A stretch of 64,000 nt of DNA from Pyxicephalus adspersus (Eukaryota; Chordata; Amphibia; Anura; Pyxicephalidae): contig NC_092864.1 in NCBI RefSeq assembly GCF_032062135.1, positions 20,667,723 through 20,731,722 of the forward strand. The letters run 5' to 3'. Under the pieces are notes generated by a model. It saw only the letters and a list, made by a program, of their open reading frames with translations, was not told the origin of the DNA and searched no databases. The translations under genes and the position numbers were made by a program. Within the stretch, counting starts at the first letter, position 1; every line of letters starts with the position of its first letter. Shown here in pieces: positions 12,157-24,375 of this stretch.

Positions 12157-12704
12157 ACCGTATTTTTCGCCGTATAAGACGCTCCGGAATATAAGACGCA
12201 CCCAATTTTAAAGGAGGAAAATCTAGAAAAAAAGTTTCTGAAAGATTATTTCCCTTCTGATCACTCATGTGCCATTCATACCGGTATTCCCCTTCTGATC
12301 ACTCATGTGCCATTCAAATTCCCTTTCTGATCACTCTGTACCTTTCAAATTCCCTTTCTGATCACTCTGTCATTCAAACTCCCCTTCTGATCACTCTGTC
12401 ATTCAAATTCCCCTTCTGATCACTCTGTGCTTTTTTTCTATTGTACGGCAGTTAGGACAGGGAACAGCAGGTGGCGCTGTGCCGGCTTCTTTCGCTTTGC
12501 TTTACAGACAGGAGAAAACACGATGCTGGCAGAGGAGAGAAGAGAGACACGCTGCAGCCAGAAACACACGCAGGATTGGGTATCGGGTGAGTATAATATT
12601 TTAATTATTTTTTTTAACACATTTGTCGTATAGGACGCACTAACTTTTCCCCCTAAGTTTTGGGGAAGAAAAAGTGCGTCTTTTATGGCAAAAAATACGG
12701 TAAC
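12157..12704. mobile_element. TIR element with CCGTATTTTTCGCC ends, TA flanks
   Basis: The left end CCGTATTTTTCGCCGTATAA and following AAGACGC are mirrored at the right by GTGCGTCTTTTATGGC and AAAAAATACGG. TA flanks both sides. Similar ends are widespread in animal genomes; I do not assign a superfamily with confidence. There is no transposase. Confidence 0.85.
12251..12429. repeat. Six tandem CTTCTGATCACTC units
   Basis: Six units of CCCTTCTGATCACTC followed by ATGTGCCATTCA or TGTCATTCAAATT-like spacers, period about 26-37 bp, inside the CCGTATTTTT element. Confidence 0.9.
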
Positions 12705-12789
12705 GTATGTACGAAACTTTTGCTGCCAGAGAAAGACACAGCACCATCTACTGGTGGCCAGCAATAATATATAAAATGAACTTTCTCCC

Positions 12790-13165
12790 CCATTATTCAC
12801 TTTGAGATCAATACAAAGAACAAGAGGGCACTCTTTGCGTCTAAAGGAAAAGAAGTTTAAGCTCCTGATAAGGAAGGGATTCTTCACTGTAAGGTCTGTG
12901 AAAATGTGGAATCAGCTCCCTCAGAAAGTAGTTTCAGCAACTACTATAGATTGCTTCAGGAAATGTAGAATATACCTGGGTATTAGGGCTTTAAAGTAAA
13001 AATACCAGTGACTGTTGATCCAGGGAACATCTGATTGCCTCAGGGAATCAGGAAGGAATTTTTTCCCCTGTTGAAGGTTTTTTGTGCCTTCCTCAGGACC
13101 AACTATGTTTTATAGGGTTTTATATCTCGGATATGTTTATTTCTCTAGTGGTTGAACTTGTATTA
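12790..13165 (+). pseudogene. 3' end of CR1-like non-LTR retrotransposon
   Basis: The frame at 12802-12999 reads RGHSLRLKEKKFKLLIRKGF, FFTVRSVKMWNQLPQKVVSA and so on, which is the C-terminal block of non-LTR reverse transcriptase proteins (the WNxLPxxVV motif). It is followed by the GGAAGGAATTTTTTCCCC 3' UTR and a GTTGAACTTG end. It is 5'-truncated and the reverse transcriptase core is absent. The clade assignment is by memory of frog repeats. Confidence 0.75.
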
Positions 13166-16100
13166 TGGCACTTAACATTAAAAAACCCATACATGCCATA
13201 ACAATGCATTGCGCCAAAGTCTAATTTTGGATCATTTTGACTGGGTTAAGTTTGACAATAGTAATATGAATGTATGTGTATTGTATTATTATGTAGACAT
13301 TCAACTACATATTTTAAAAACCCAGGAAAAAACATATATAGAACCATAACAGTCTCTAGGTATGATGGCTGCATTGGTTTTATTTTTTAAGATTTTTGTA
13401 CAGCTGTGGCCAAACTGGGAGACAATGGTCATGTCGATAGCCAACAGCAGGTCACAGAAATTCTATCATTCAAAAACATTACTAGGGTAGCTAATCACAC
13501 TGAAAATGTTAACACAGTGACTATTATTTTCTTAAGGCTAGGTGGGAGATATAGGTGTTCTCAGGTCTCCCACAGACAAAAGTATGGACCCTCTGGTCTA
13601 AGTATACATATTTAGAGAATGATTCCCCAAAAAAGAGATCCAACATTCCAAATGCTGTCTAATTATCTTTGCCAGATTGACTCTTATCATTTATTAAAAG
13701 CTCTGCATAAGAAAATACGTTTGTTAACTGGACTGAAGTATTTATGAATATGCAATTACCTTTTGTTCAGTATTTAACATCAAGTAAAGAAAATACCACA
13801 AACCCACAAGCAACAAGTAAAATTATACTACAATAATACAAGATGAAGGACATTCCTCTTTTGAGATGCATAGCATTTACACATTGAATGGACAATGTAC
13901 AAAAACTGTTATCAAAGAAATACATATTGTAATCTTATCTTTTGTATAAAAGTCAATGCCTTAGTATGAGGAATAATACAACCTGTGATAATAGGATTCA
14001 CATTCACAGTAATAATACAATTAAATAGCAAGTCATTTGTGACCATTGTGCCAGTTTTGCTTTTAAAAATCCCCAACTCATACCCAACCATTCCTGTAAT
14101 ATTTGCTATATCTTTTCAAAACAGCTCACTTGGATATTTCATAGAAAAAAGAAACGCTCTGTACTCTTGTGTATCAAGAATATAACTGTATAAAATGTAT
14201 GCGTTGTTAGATTCAAACCTGCCCTGCGAAAAAAGAAGAAAAACATAAAGCTGACCTATTTCCTGGCTTAAGAAACCTTACCCTTTCCACTCTTACTGTC
14301 TCCGGCTTGCCCTTTAGTTATTTGCACTTCAGTTCCTAAATTATGGGGGTTTATCATTAAAATGCCAACTTTTCCAGACCAATGTTCATCCATCAAAACA
14401 TAGCATTTTGTTACTTGCATAACTACTTCCAAGGTCAACTCAACTGATTGCATTAGAACGTAGCACTCTTGAGTACTAAGACAGGGTGATGGTATGTTCT
14501 CAGGAAGAGCAACCTATTGGCCTCCACCAACCATGATCTTACTGTATTGTATAGTGAAGAACTGAGACCAAGTAATAAAAAGATATGCAAAGAAAACAGA
14601 AAAGTTTTATCTAAAAATCTAATTAGTATGTTAATGAGGGGCCATGGATACACCTTGAAATGAAACAAATTAGGACATTATTCTTTTGATTTCAATTGCA
14701 TTTATTTTGTGTTTAAAATCAGTTTTAAGATTAGTTCCAGAGATATTTCTGGAATCATTTGGAGTTCAATTGCATTTTACCTCCAATTGACTAGGTAATA
14801 ACTTCATTCTAAGCTGCATCAAACTGTTAAAAACTGTTTTATTTTCTTCATTGACTTATATGATGGAGGAAACTTTCTGATCCATGTACTTTATACAGGG
14901 TGCACCCATGAAATGAGTGTCACACAGCATTTTGGGGTTCCTTATGACACAACTCAATAGGAATTGTTACCATTTTTACTAACCTTGATAACTGAAAATC
15001 AGTATGAATGAAGAGAGGGGATGGGAGATGAGGATGAGTTGCTTTTCTGACACATTGGAATTAGGGGGTATAAAAGCCAAGAAATAAGAATAAAAATATG
15101 AAACTGAAGGATATTTCCTCAGCTCTTGCTATTGTGACAACTCTTCAAAATTTTGGAATTCCTCTTTCCTTTTTTGACAATAGCCACCAGGGCAAAAAGT
15201 GAATCCCCTAAAGCGGACACTTTATGCTTTACCTTCATGCAGAAAAAGCCAATATTCTCTTAGCTTAGTAAAGCTGTATTTACTGCAATCCTTTTCTTTA
15301 GATGTGACATGCATATAATTCAGTATTCAAAGTAAACAAAAACTTATGTTATTCACAAAGTTAAGTGAGCCTTCACTTTACATCTTTAGTATACCAACCT
15401 CATTCAGTTTGATTCTGAGCTACTAAGAGCAAACAGCAAGCTTTTTCCCAGCAAAGAAAATTAGTTTAGCCTAAGAAAGGATATAAAGGAGCCTAGAGCT
15501 CCACCTGCTGCCTACAAAGTAAGTGCAACATTTCATATCTCTCTCTCTCAATATGGTCAATTGAATCTCCTTCATTTTGGTACTAGGCATTTTTTAAGAA
15601 TTCAGTAAGTGATGCCGTCTGCATCATTTTTGGGGGATAGAAGGCCATCCTTTTGAAGCATCCTCAGGGGGTGGGTCCATGATATCCAGCACTCACAGGA
15701 TCTTCTCATTCTAAGTGTCATTCAACTCAAAAGACAAATGACCTCCTAAAAAATGTATGACTGTATGGACAGCTTTTTTTGAGGTGTATATTTCAAGTTG
15801 GATCTTCTTTTTTTGTATTAAGCAGTTTCCAGTGGACTATGAGGTCTGCTAGTGAGGCCAGTGAGGTCAGAACTCTTAATCTTCATGTCTATTCTGGGTC
15901 AATGACTTTGAAAGTATTAAAGTAATTAAATCAACATGACAATTAGGCATTGAGTATTTTTTAATTAAAGTGATTCAGAAAGCCTGCTTCTGTATATCTC
16001 ACAGCATGGGCTTCCTTGAAGATATTTGATGTTAATGCTAATGTACCATGCATGATGTATGGGGAAGACATTTCTGGCAATACCGTTGGAAATTTTCCAA

Positions 16101-16721
16101 CTGAGCAGTTGTACAATGAGTATGCAAGTGAGCATGGGATTTTAAACTGTCTCCTTTGGTATCATTTCCCACAAAAATAGCCAAAGGGGACCTCGATTCC
16201 TAGACTGCAGTTAGAATTTTCATGTCCGGGGGCACGGATTCCATCATCAAGGAAGGACCAGACAATGATATCCATAAGCAATGTTGCTTTAAAAGGATGA
16301 CATTATGGAAATAATGTACATATAAAAGAGTTAATGCCCAAATAATAAAATGTTGTAATAACCTACTCCATGGAATCCATACTCCATTTTCCATGGAATA
16401 TAATCTTATCATATGGCTGGCATTAAAAAAAAAATAAAATTAAGCAACTTGCTGTTCCTTTGGATTGGCTTAGATTTGTCACTCAGATGCCTAGAATCAT
16501 GAATTTATAGAGGCATATCTTTTTTTTCCCACCAGTCTTAAATTGGCACAGTGGTCAGTGAGATTTTACAGGAGCAATCTGTAATGGGTCACCACATTTT
16601 TGAGAAATATATGTACAGTATAATAATATAATAAAAAAATATTTGAAATATATTAAAAAATTGAAAGTTGTATGAAAGAAAGGGCAGGATCCATTTAAAT
16701 CCACTATCTCCCTATTACAAT
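13166..16721. other. Unannotated AT-rich sequence
   Basis: I see no exon with convincing splice sites and no complete transposon in this 3.5-kb stretch. Confidence 0.5.
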
Positions 16722-17397
16722 TAAAGGCGAGCTCCAGCAAAACAAAAATGCAGTGGGAAAAGTGTTCCATCACGGCTGCCCGGGGCTGGCACCTTGTGTC
16801 AGGGGCTGGACCACTCACTGCTATCCCAATTCATTTTCTATTGGGCTGCCGTGAATAGACTCTACATGTATCATCTCCCCCAAGGCAGCGGTTCAGCAGC
16901 AAAAGGTAATGAAAACTGCACTGCAACCTTACCGCCACTGCAAATGTCTATCTGCCTAAATCTATTTATTAAATGCAAGTAAAACAGACATGATTTTTGT
17001 AATGAGTGCTGTAAAGCCACTAGGAAAAGCCTTTTTGGGCAAAATGTGGACCTCACCGAGTCCTGGTATCAATATATCCTGATATCCCTGTTTAGCAGGG
17101 TTGGTCTGTGGAAGGAAGAAGCACAGCAAAAAGCTAATCAGTTCAGGTACTAATAAAAAAAAACATACAAATAGAAAGAAAAGCATTTCTACTGTTCAGA
17201 CTGGAAGGGTTCTAGATGACCTGGGCACAGAGGATTGTAGGTTGAATTGTGCTTGTCTTCAAGCTGAGGACATAAAAAAAATATAGCGTGCTGAATCTCC
17301 GGATTGAAAGTGAATGTTGCAGCAAATGCTTGTTTTCATATTTGATTTTATTTATGACTATGGGTTTTATTCTATTTTTGTCTGGAGTTCTGCTTTA
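16722..17397. mobile_element. 676-bp TIR DNA transposon, TAAAGG/GCTTTA ends
   Basis: The left TAAAGGCGAGCTCCAGCAAA pairs with the complement of the right end, TAAAGCAGAACTCCAGACAA. Both ends sit in TTAA, so a TA or TTAA target duplication is possible. The interior has no transposase. Confidence 0.75.
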
Positions 17398-20300
17398 AGA
17401 ACCAGTGATAAACACAAGTAGGGTTATGAATCCTTTATTCTCACTATTACACCAAACCAAAAAATTCAGTGATTAAAGCTGTAACCAATTCCTGAACCTA
17501 GACAGCATCTCATTCTAACAATTAATCAAACAAAATCATAATGAGACTTTAATGACACTGACAAATGGAGCAAACGTAAGTTCCTCGAGAATCCTAAGTC
17601 TAAAGATGCCTTTGGGCACCATTGCTCACTGTGATTCATACATAATTTAGTTTATGTGTGATGTATCTAAAATGTGTTTGTGACTGCATGGCTGGATTAA
17701 GGCAAATTACTTTAAACAAACCACCATACATCACAATATGAAATTGTTCTCTTTTGTCATGAAGCCACACTGGTAGATAAAAGCTTCTTTTTTCAAGATA
17801 ACTAAACAGATTACACATTTTACCAGTTCCTTAAGCGGGAATGAGTCATTGGTAGGCATTCTTTGCATTAGATAAGGTAATTAATGTCTTGTCCCCATTC
17901 AATACTGTATTTTGCTTATGGATTGGTGTTGTTCGATTGAATCACCAACTAACTTCTTATATCTCCAGCAATCATATCTGTCTAGCTGGCTTTACCTCTC
18001 TAGTGTGACTCCTCTTAATGTAGCAACAGGAATGTCAATCCTCTTGCTGCAACATAAAATAACAGATGCATTCAAAGGAGAATGAGAAATTCCATTGTAT
18101 TGGTCATAGGAGGTGGGCAGAACTCAGGATGCAACATCACCTCCAAAGGTCGCAAGAGATATAAGTAGCAGGTGGGTGAATCTGCCAAAATCTAATAAAA
18201 ACTAACACAAGGCTTGGGAGGAATGTTTCTTTAAATACACATGCAATGCTGTTTGCTGCAAACTGCAAAAATAATCAAAAAATGCAACTTTTAAATATCC
18301 TAAAATATAATATTACAATATTCTATTACATTGGATAATACAATCATTTATGAGATTGGCTCCAAGATTGGGTCCATGCAAGACCAAGAAATGGGTAAGC
18401 AGGAAAAATGGATGAAAGAAAACTGAGGGTGATGAACCTAAAAACCAAATCAATTCTAGCAAACATTTGAAATATCACATTGGAAAATGCAGAGGGGAAC
18501 TTTGCCAGTCTCTATTCCCTAATTTCACCTTCACATAATATAGCATTGGTTACCATGATTCTGTATAATACATTGCTTCTGTATATTAAAAGAGCTTAGA
18601 GCGTAAGGGTGGTATTCAGTAGTTTTTAAAGGAAGAACATTTCCTATTTCACCTGTGGCGGATGAAGAACGCTAAATACCTTATGGCATATATATAATGT
18701 TAAAGAAACATTTGCATAAGCACACAGTTTCTTCTAACTTACTTTTATTTATTAACTCATTTTCATGTAGAATAATTGATATTTTTTTCACACTGCATAT
18801 TTTAGGTCATGTATTTACATCTGGAAACATTTACCCTTTCAGTATTATCATTCTTGCTATACTACCATGCAAATGTTTACATTGAGTTGTAATATGAACT
18901 GATGAGCTCTTCTATATTAGTCCCTAAATAAAGAACTTTTAACCACATACGTTAATTTTGAGCTTTTAATGAAAATAAGTCTAAAAAAAGATGCACATAG
19001 ACTGTTTTTATAATAAAATGTCTTCAGTAATATTCAACCCAGACACGTCTGGATTGTCTCCACTGTAAATATAGTGTCTGTATCTCTTTTGCCCTTCACA
19101 CATCACTGTTGACATGAATTGCACTGATAAAGTGGAGTGCCAATGTGTGTCAATGGGTCTCTGTCCATGGTGCTGGAGTGCCTTCTGTGCTCTTCCCTAA
19201 GGACATGGTCACCTAGGATCACATTCATTAATCATAGAGCAAGTCAAGTTTTCAAGGAACAGAACTTACCTCTTGATCTGGAAATGAGAAGGTTCTGATT
19301 TCTAAAAGGTGCCCATTTCAGAATAGTTGGCTGGTGCAGCACATATCAATCCACACTTTGTATGGCAAATATTGGTCCTTGTCCATCCTCTTAAAATCAG
19401 GGTGCTCAGCTGTACTTTGCTTGCACTTTCAACAACACATGTCCATTCTGCTTGGATGCCTGTAAAGTGATCCCAGTAGCAAACAGCTTGTTACTTACTT
19501 TGGTTGCCTTGTAGTTAAATGATGATCTGTGTCATTAATCCATGCAGTGCTCTTGATCTGTGAAAAGTCAAAGGCTGACTGAGCAGCTCTTAGTCCTGGC
19601 TGAGTTTCAGTGTAATGGTTGTCAGATCAGCAAAGTGCAGATTTCATGCTTGGAACATAAAATTGTCAGCGATGCTGAAGTCTGGAAGCAAGCTGCCCTG
19701 CTGTGATCATTGCTGCTACAGCTTTAAAGGTCCAGCTATCAATGGGAATTGTGCTCCTCCCTGCATTAAAGGTAAGCTATTGAGCTCTAGGCTTAGCTTA
19801 TAATGGTCTGTAAGCATGCTGGGGTTAATGTATTCAAAAGAAAAAAAATAACCATGCTAGATGGAACTAGTATTTTTATTAAAAATATATCTGCTATAGG
19901 AAAAAAAAAATGAAAAAAAAAAAAATGCGGTTGATGTATCTTTATTTTCCTGATTTTACTGATCTGGACAATAAAAGACATGTTGTTGCAACATGCGGCA
20001 GCTAAATTGTTGTTTCCTTCTCTTTTGCATTTTTTCAGGGTTGTATTGTCTGTATTTTCATTTAATTCAGAGAAGGAGCACAAATAAAGTGTTGGAAGCT
20101 GTGCTTTTTTCCATTTTTATATAAAGTCATAGCACAAGGAATTTCTATTTCTACTGGAAATGATTCAGGGTTTGGGATTCCTATTGGAATATGCACCAGG
20201 AATGTGTCAAGCAAGTGGGATGCAGGAAGAATGAGCATTTGGGTCAAATGATATTAGCAGGATAGTCACACACTCTGATACTTGCTAAGGGTTGATTAAA

Positions 20301-22960
20301 TTGCTAGTGAATAATAGATGATCAATGTTTTTATTTCTCAACTAGAAATGAGGATTAAGTTTGATCCCATTATGAGATTGACTGAAACGTATTTAAAAAT
20401 TCAAGTAAATGATTGTTTTTTGTTGGCATCATTTGTGAATCCATTGTAAAGTAGACAGTGAGCAACAAAAGTGTTTGAACTCCTAGTATGGATGGGTTAA
20501 AGTAAACTGGGTTTATTGGTGCAAGAGAATAATTATTGAAAAAAGCTCTATACATGGTTTAACTGACATAATACAAAAGCACTAACGTGATATTCATGCG
20601 TTCAACATCATGAAAAAGGGGAAAGAAATCTTGGTTACTGACGTGTTTTGCCATTCAGCTTCTTCAGAGAATACCGAAATAGATAGTCATCAATATTATA
20701 ACAATATTCACAGGGTGTTAAGTGAAAAAGTGTTTATGGAGAAAAGTTTTACCAGTGAAACTTATGTATTAGAAAATCAGTCCTAAAGACAGCAGAAAAA
20801 TATATTTTACCAATGCCCAAATTCGAATTTGCAGTAAGGAAAGGGTAATGAAGTAGTGTATACACATTGTGCATTGTTACCCTTGGCCATCAGAACCACT
20901 GCCCATTGTGTAGCTAAAAGGGATAACAGCTGATAATTACCTTGCCAACCTATCAGTAGGAAAAGTTGGCATTGGTTCATGTTTGATTGGTACTGGACAG
21001 AATTTCTCAATTCAAAGTACATTCTACATGACCATAAGGGAATCGGTCATTGAAAACTAACACATGGTGTCATTCTTATACTTATACTTATATGGTGAAA
21101 ATCCATAGTATAATGAAAGTATCCTCAGCTCACCATAAAACCAGCAGGAAAGCTTTTATTGACACAGTGCCAAAGGTAGCACATTGTGTTAATAAATGAT
21201 TTTCTGCTGATACAAAGGTGTGCTTCTGGTTTTATATTAGGGTTTTATATTTCTGTGACTCAAACCAAGTTCACCAAACCCAGAACACTAACCATACCTA
21301 GACACATTTACCGAACCTAGAACTAACTGAACCAAATATTGACACAGTGCCTATGCTACTACACAGTACCAGTAAATGCTTATCTGCTGATACGAAGGTG
21401 TGCTTCTATTTTACTACTTTCACCAAACCCAGAATCCAGGCATCATCTAGGGTTCCACATCTCTGGTACTATCTGGACCGGGATGCTGCTTTGGAGATGG
21501 CACAGTAATGGAATCTTGGAGCCAGTGCAGTACTTGGTTGATACATATCAGCACCTACTACAGTAGCTCACTTGATACTAAATAAATTGTTTTAGTTTGA
21601 TAATGTGGGAAAAGAAATGTAGGCTCCTTTTACATTGATGGTGGAAAACCCCATGGTTAGCCACTTCTAGGACTAGAGCAAACTGCTGCTATGAACCCAG
21701 GAGTGGCAAACTGCTCTACAGGTCAATAGATTTGCACACATTACCCTTGCGATTGCGGTGGCCATGTGATTCTTTAAGTAGAGGAGGAAAAGCAACCACA
21801 CAACCAGAAATTATCCACTGCAACACAACCGCAACCACATGCAAACGTGTGCACAGAATGGTTTACAATCGCTCTCATTAGAATGAATAATAACACAACT
21901 GAGCCTTACAATACTGCTTCTGAAATTGCCCTCAGAAATGCTGGAAGCAGGCCGATGACATAATTACAAAGTAAATAAGGTCATTTGAATAGAGACCAAG
22001 TACTGATTTATGTGATAAAAGGTTGACATGTGATACTGCTGCTGCTGTAACATGTCAGGAATTCATTCATAGACTTCATGGTAAGAAAAGATGCACAATA
22101 ATAGATTGTACAATGAGATTTTAACTCTTGATCAGCCGTATATTGGACATGTTCATGATAGACTTTAGTGGGAGCAAATTGTCTACAAGGAAATGGTTAC
22201 TGCAATGCCAGTGTGCTTTTTATTATTTATATGGATACACAGCCAGCTCCATTCTGAATAGTGATATTGCTTAGTGGGGAAGCAGGTGCCATCTAATCAC
22301 TTGTTTGCAACCTCACACACTGTCCCACAATCACAAATCACAGCCGGCATTGAGAACACAAAGTTCACTATGTGTCTACATAACCCAGTTTGTTTAGTGT
22401 CAGTCATCCTTAAAGGAAGATTAAAGCCTTTTTTGTAATAATTGGATAGTAATGTTAGGGGTTAACAGAATATTCTTCTCCATTCTGGTGTAAGCAATGA
22501 CCATCAAAGGCTTAGGAGATTGCAAGCTAAATTCATAGCACACACACTTTCATTTAATTATAATCCTCACTAGCTGTAAGGATTTAAATTCACTTTGTGT
22601 GCACTAAACTCCTTTACAAACCACACCACATTCTTGCACTTCTAGGAGGAGAATACATATAAATGCTATGGTAAAACATATTTAAAAAAATGTTTGTTTT
22701 ACAGATGTCCATTGTGGACTGGATTTTTTTAAAGATGAATTCTTCTGCTAGCTAGGGGTGTGCTTTTACGTTAATGTTGCCTTAAAGCCAGACGTACCTT
22801 ATTCCTCTACTTTTTTCCAGTGATTACAAGCCCCTCCATGCTTGTTGATGCCATTCCCCATGGTTTGCCATCTTCTCCCTTACTTCTTGCTGGACCAACA
22901 CCGTCTAACATTAGCTACTGGTCCGGCACTGATGATGCCACTCCAGTAGATAAACACTTT
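17398..22960. other. Unannotated sequence with a local duplication
   Basis: Largely unique AT-rich DNA. The only internal structure noted is the imperfect duplication at 21157-21434. A-runs occur near 19900-19925. Confidence 0.5.
21157..21434 (+). repeat. Imperfect direct duplication
   Basis: ATTGACACAGTGCC...CTGCTGATACRAAGGTGTGC appears at 21157-21233 and at 21337-21412. TTCACCAAACCCAGAA recurs at 21270 and 21419. Spacings of 180 and 149 bp show unequal indels after duplication. Confidence 0.8.
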
Positions 22961-23164
22961 GGGTCCTATTTATTAAAGCTCTCCAAGGCTGGGGAGGATA
23001 CATTTTCATCAGTGAAACTGGGTAATCCAGCAAACCTGTATTGGATTTCTTCCAAGTCATTTGAATCCAGACCCAGTTCCATTCCAGGTTTGCTGGATCA
23101 CACAGCTTCACTGATGAACGTGTATCCTCTCCAGCCTTGAAGATCTCTATTTAATAAATCAGGC
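22961..23164. mobile_element. Palindromic MITE, family A
   Basis: Left arm TTTATTAAAGCTCTCCAAGG and right arm ending TTTAATAAATCAGG, with CCAGCAAACCTG and CAGGTTTGCTGG inside. The central A-rich spacer is reduced. Confidence 0.85.
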
Positions 23165-23954
23165 TTTTTGTATCTGGCTTTATTTTCTTTTGCATTTTTT
23201 ATATACAGAAATTGGGCCAGTAATGTACAGTGCTCCGCTCATATTCCACAAGCAGTGTACGCAAAGCTAAAAATGGTTTTTAGCCAAGCAAGACATGCAA
23301 ATTTTTTTTCTGTCATAAAGCTCTAATTCTTGGTATTTCATTTTTTTGACCTTAGTTCCAATTAAGAAGATAATGTTTCTGAGAACTAGAGAATGATGGG
23401 CAGGGGAGTGACTGTAAAAGGTCACCGATATCCACCAACTATGTATTGGATGGGAGAATAAAAAATTATCGCAGTGTAGCAGAGGAAGGTATAGCTGATG
23501 ATCTGATATAAAAAAAAGCATAAAGCAATTGTCAAACAATTTAAATAAATTGTAGTCAGTAAGGGACCATATGTTGGCAGGTGCAATGTGTTGAAGAATC
23601 TCTAAACATTATTTTCTAAACGAGGACACTGATATTGCTTTCCGCATATCCGGAGGCATCCAGCCAGAGGGAAATGAAGTACTTGAAGATTAAAGTAGTG
23701 GCCTGATTAATACAGAGATTATTACTTTCTAGTCATTGTAGTTGGCTGTATGATTTATATAGAAGGAGTGAATTGTAGTGTTTCAAGTTTTTTTTTTTAC
23801 TTTGGCAAACAAAGATAAATTGCTACTGCCCATGTTCCTATTTCTTCATGCAATTCCAGGTCCCATAGAGAACAATTGGAATACGGTCTACTGTTGAGTC
23901 AAGTAGACCTGGAACAATCTCAGATATATTTTGCACTTTTTATACAGACTCATT

Positions 23955-24140
23955 TGGCATTATTAAACACCCCCAACACTGGAACTTGGGGGATACAGCA
24001 AACCTGGAATAGATTTGCATTTGCTATTTGTTGGCAAATGTTTTCAATCTCAGACTAGATCCATTCCAGGTTTATCGGATTATCCAGTTTCTCCCTTGAA
24101 AGTCTATTTTCTCCAGTCTTGGAGAGTCTTAATAAATGAC
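23955..24140. mobile_element. Palindromic MITE, family A, diverged
   Basis: CAGCAAACCTGGAATAGAT and ATCCATTCCAGGTTTATCGG form the core inverted pair. It ends TCTTGGAGAGTCTTAATAAA. The left terminus is strongly decayed. Confidence 0.75.
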
Positions 24141-24169
24141 ATCAAATTGGTCAGTTACCAAGGTGAATT

Positions 24170-24375
24170 ATTACTCATGTTTACAGACAATGCAGTTACA
24201 CACTTCACCTAGCTTAGTGAATGAGTGTTCACTATGCAAAAAGTACTCAACTGAAGAAACATAAAAAAAAAGTAGGATTTTTACTTGCACATGATCCCAT
24301 TTACTAAGCTAAGTGAAATATCCCTTGCAAGGTTATATTTCACTTGACTTATATTATGTTTAGTAAATCAACCCC
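24170..24375. repeat. Frog repeat ending TTTAGTAAATCAACCCC
   Basis: CACTTCACCTAGCTTAGTGA at the left and GTTTAGTAAATCAACCCC at the right bound a repeat type I recognise from ranid DNA; a related fragment lies at 58465-58545. Classification is uncertain. Confidence 0.45.

Larger units (their letters stand above)
12131..12757. mobile_element. CAGTAGAGGGCACTGT MITE containing a second element
   Basis: GCCAGTAGAGGGCACTGTATC at the left mirrors ACAGCACCATCTACTGG at the right. The two halves are separated by the CCGTATTTTT element, and together they form a short MITE like the copy at 6217-6330. Confidence 0.6.
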
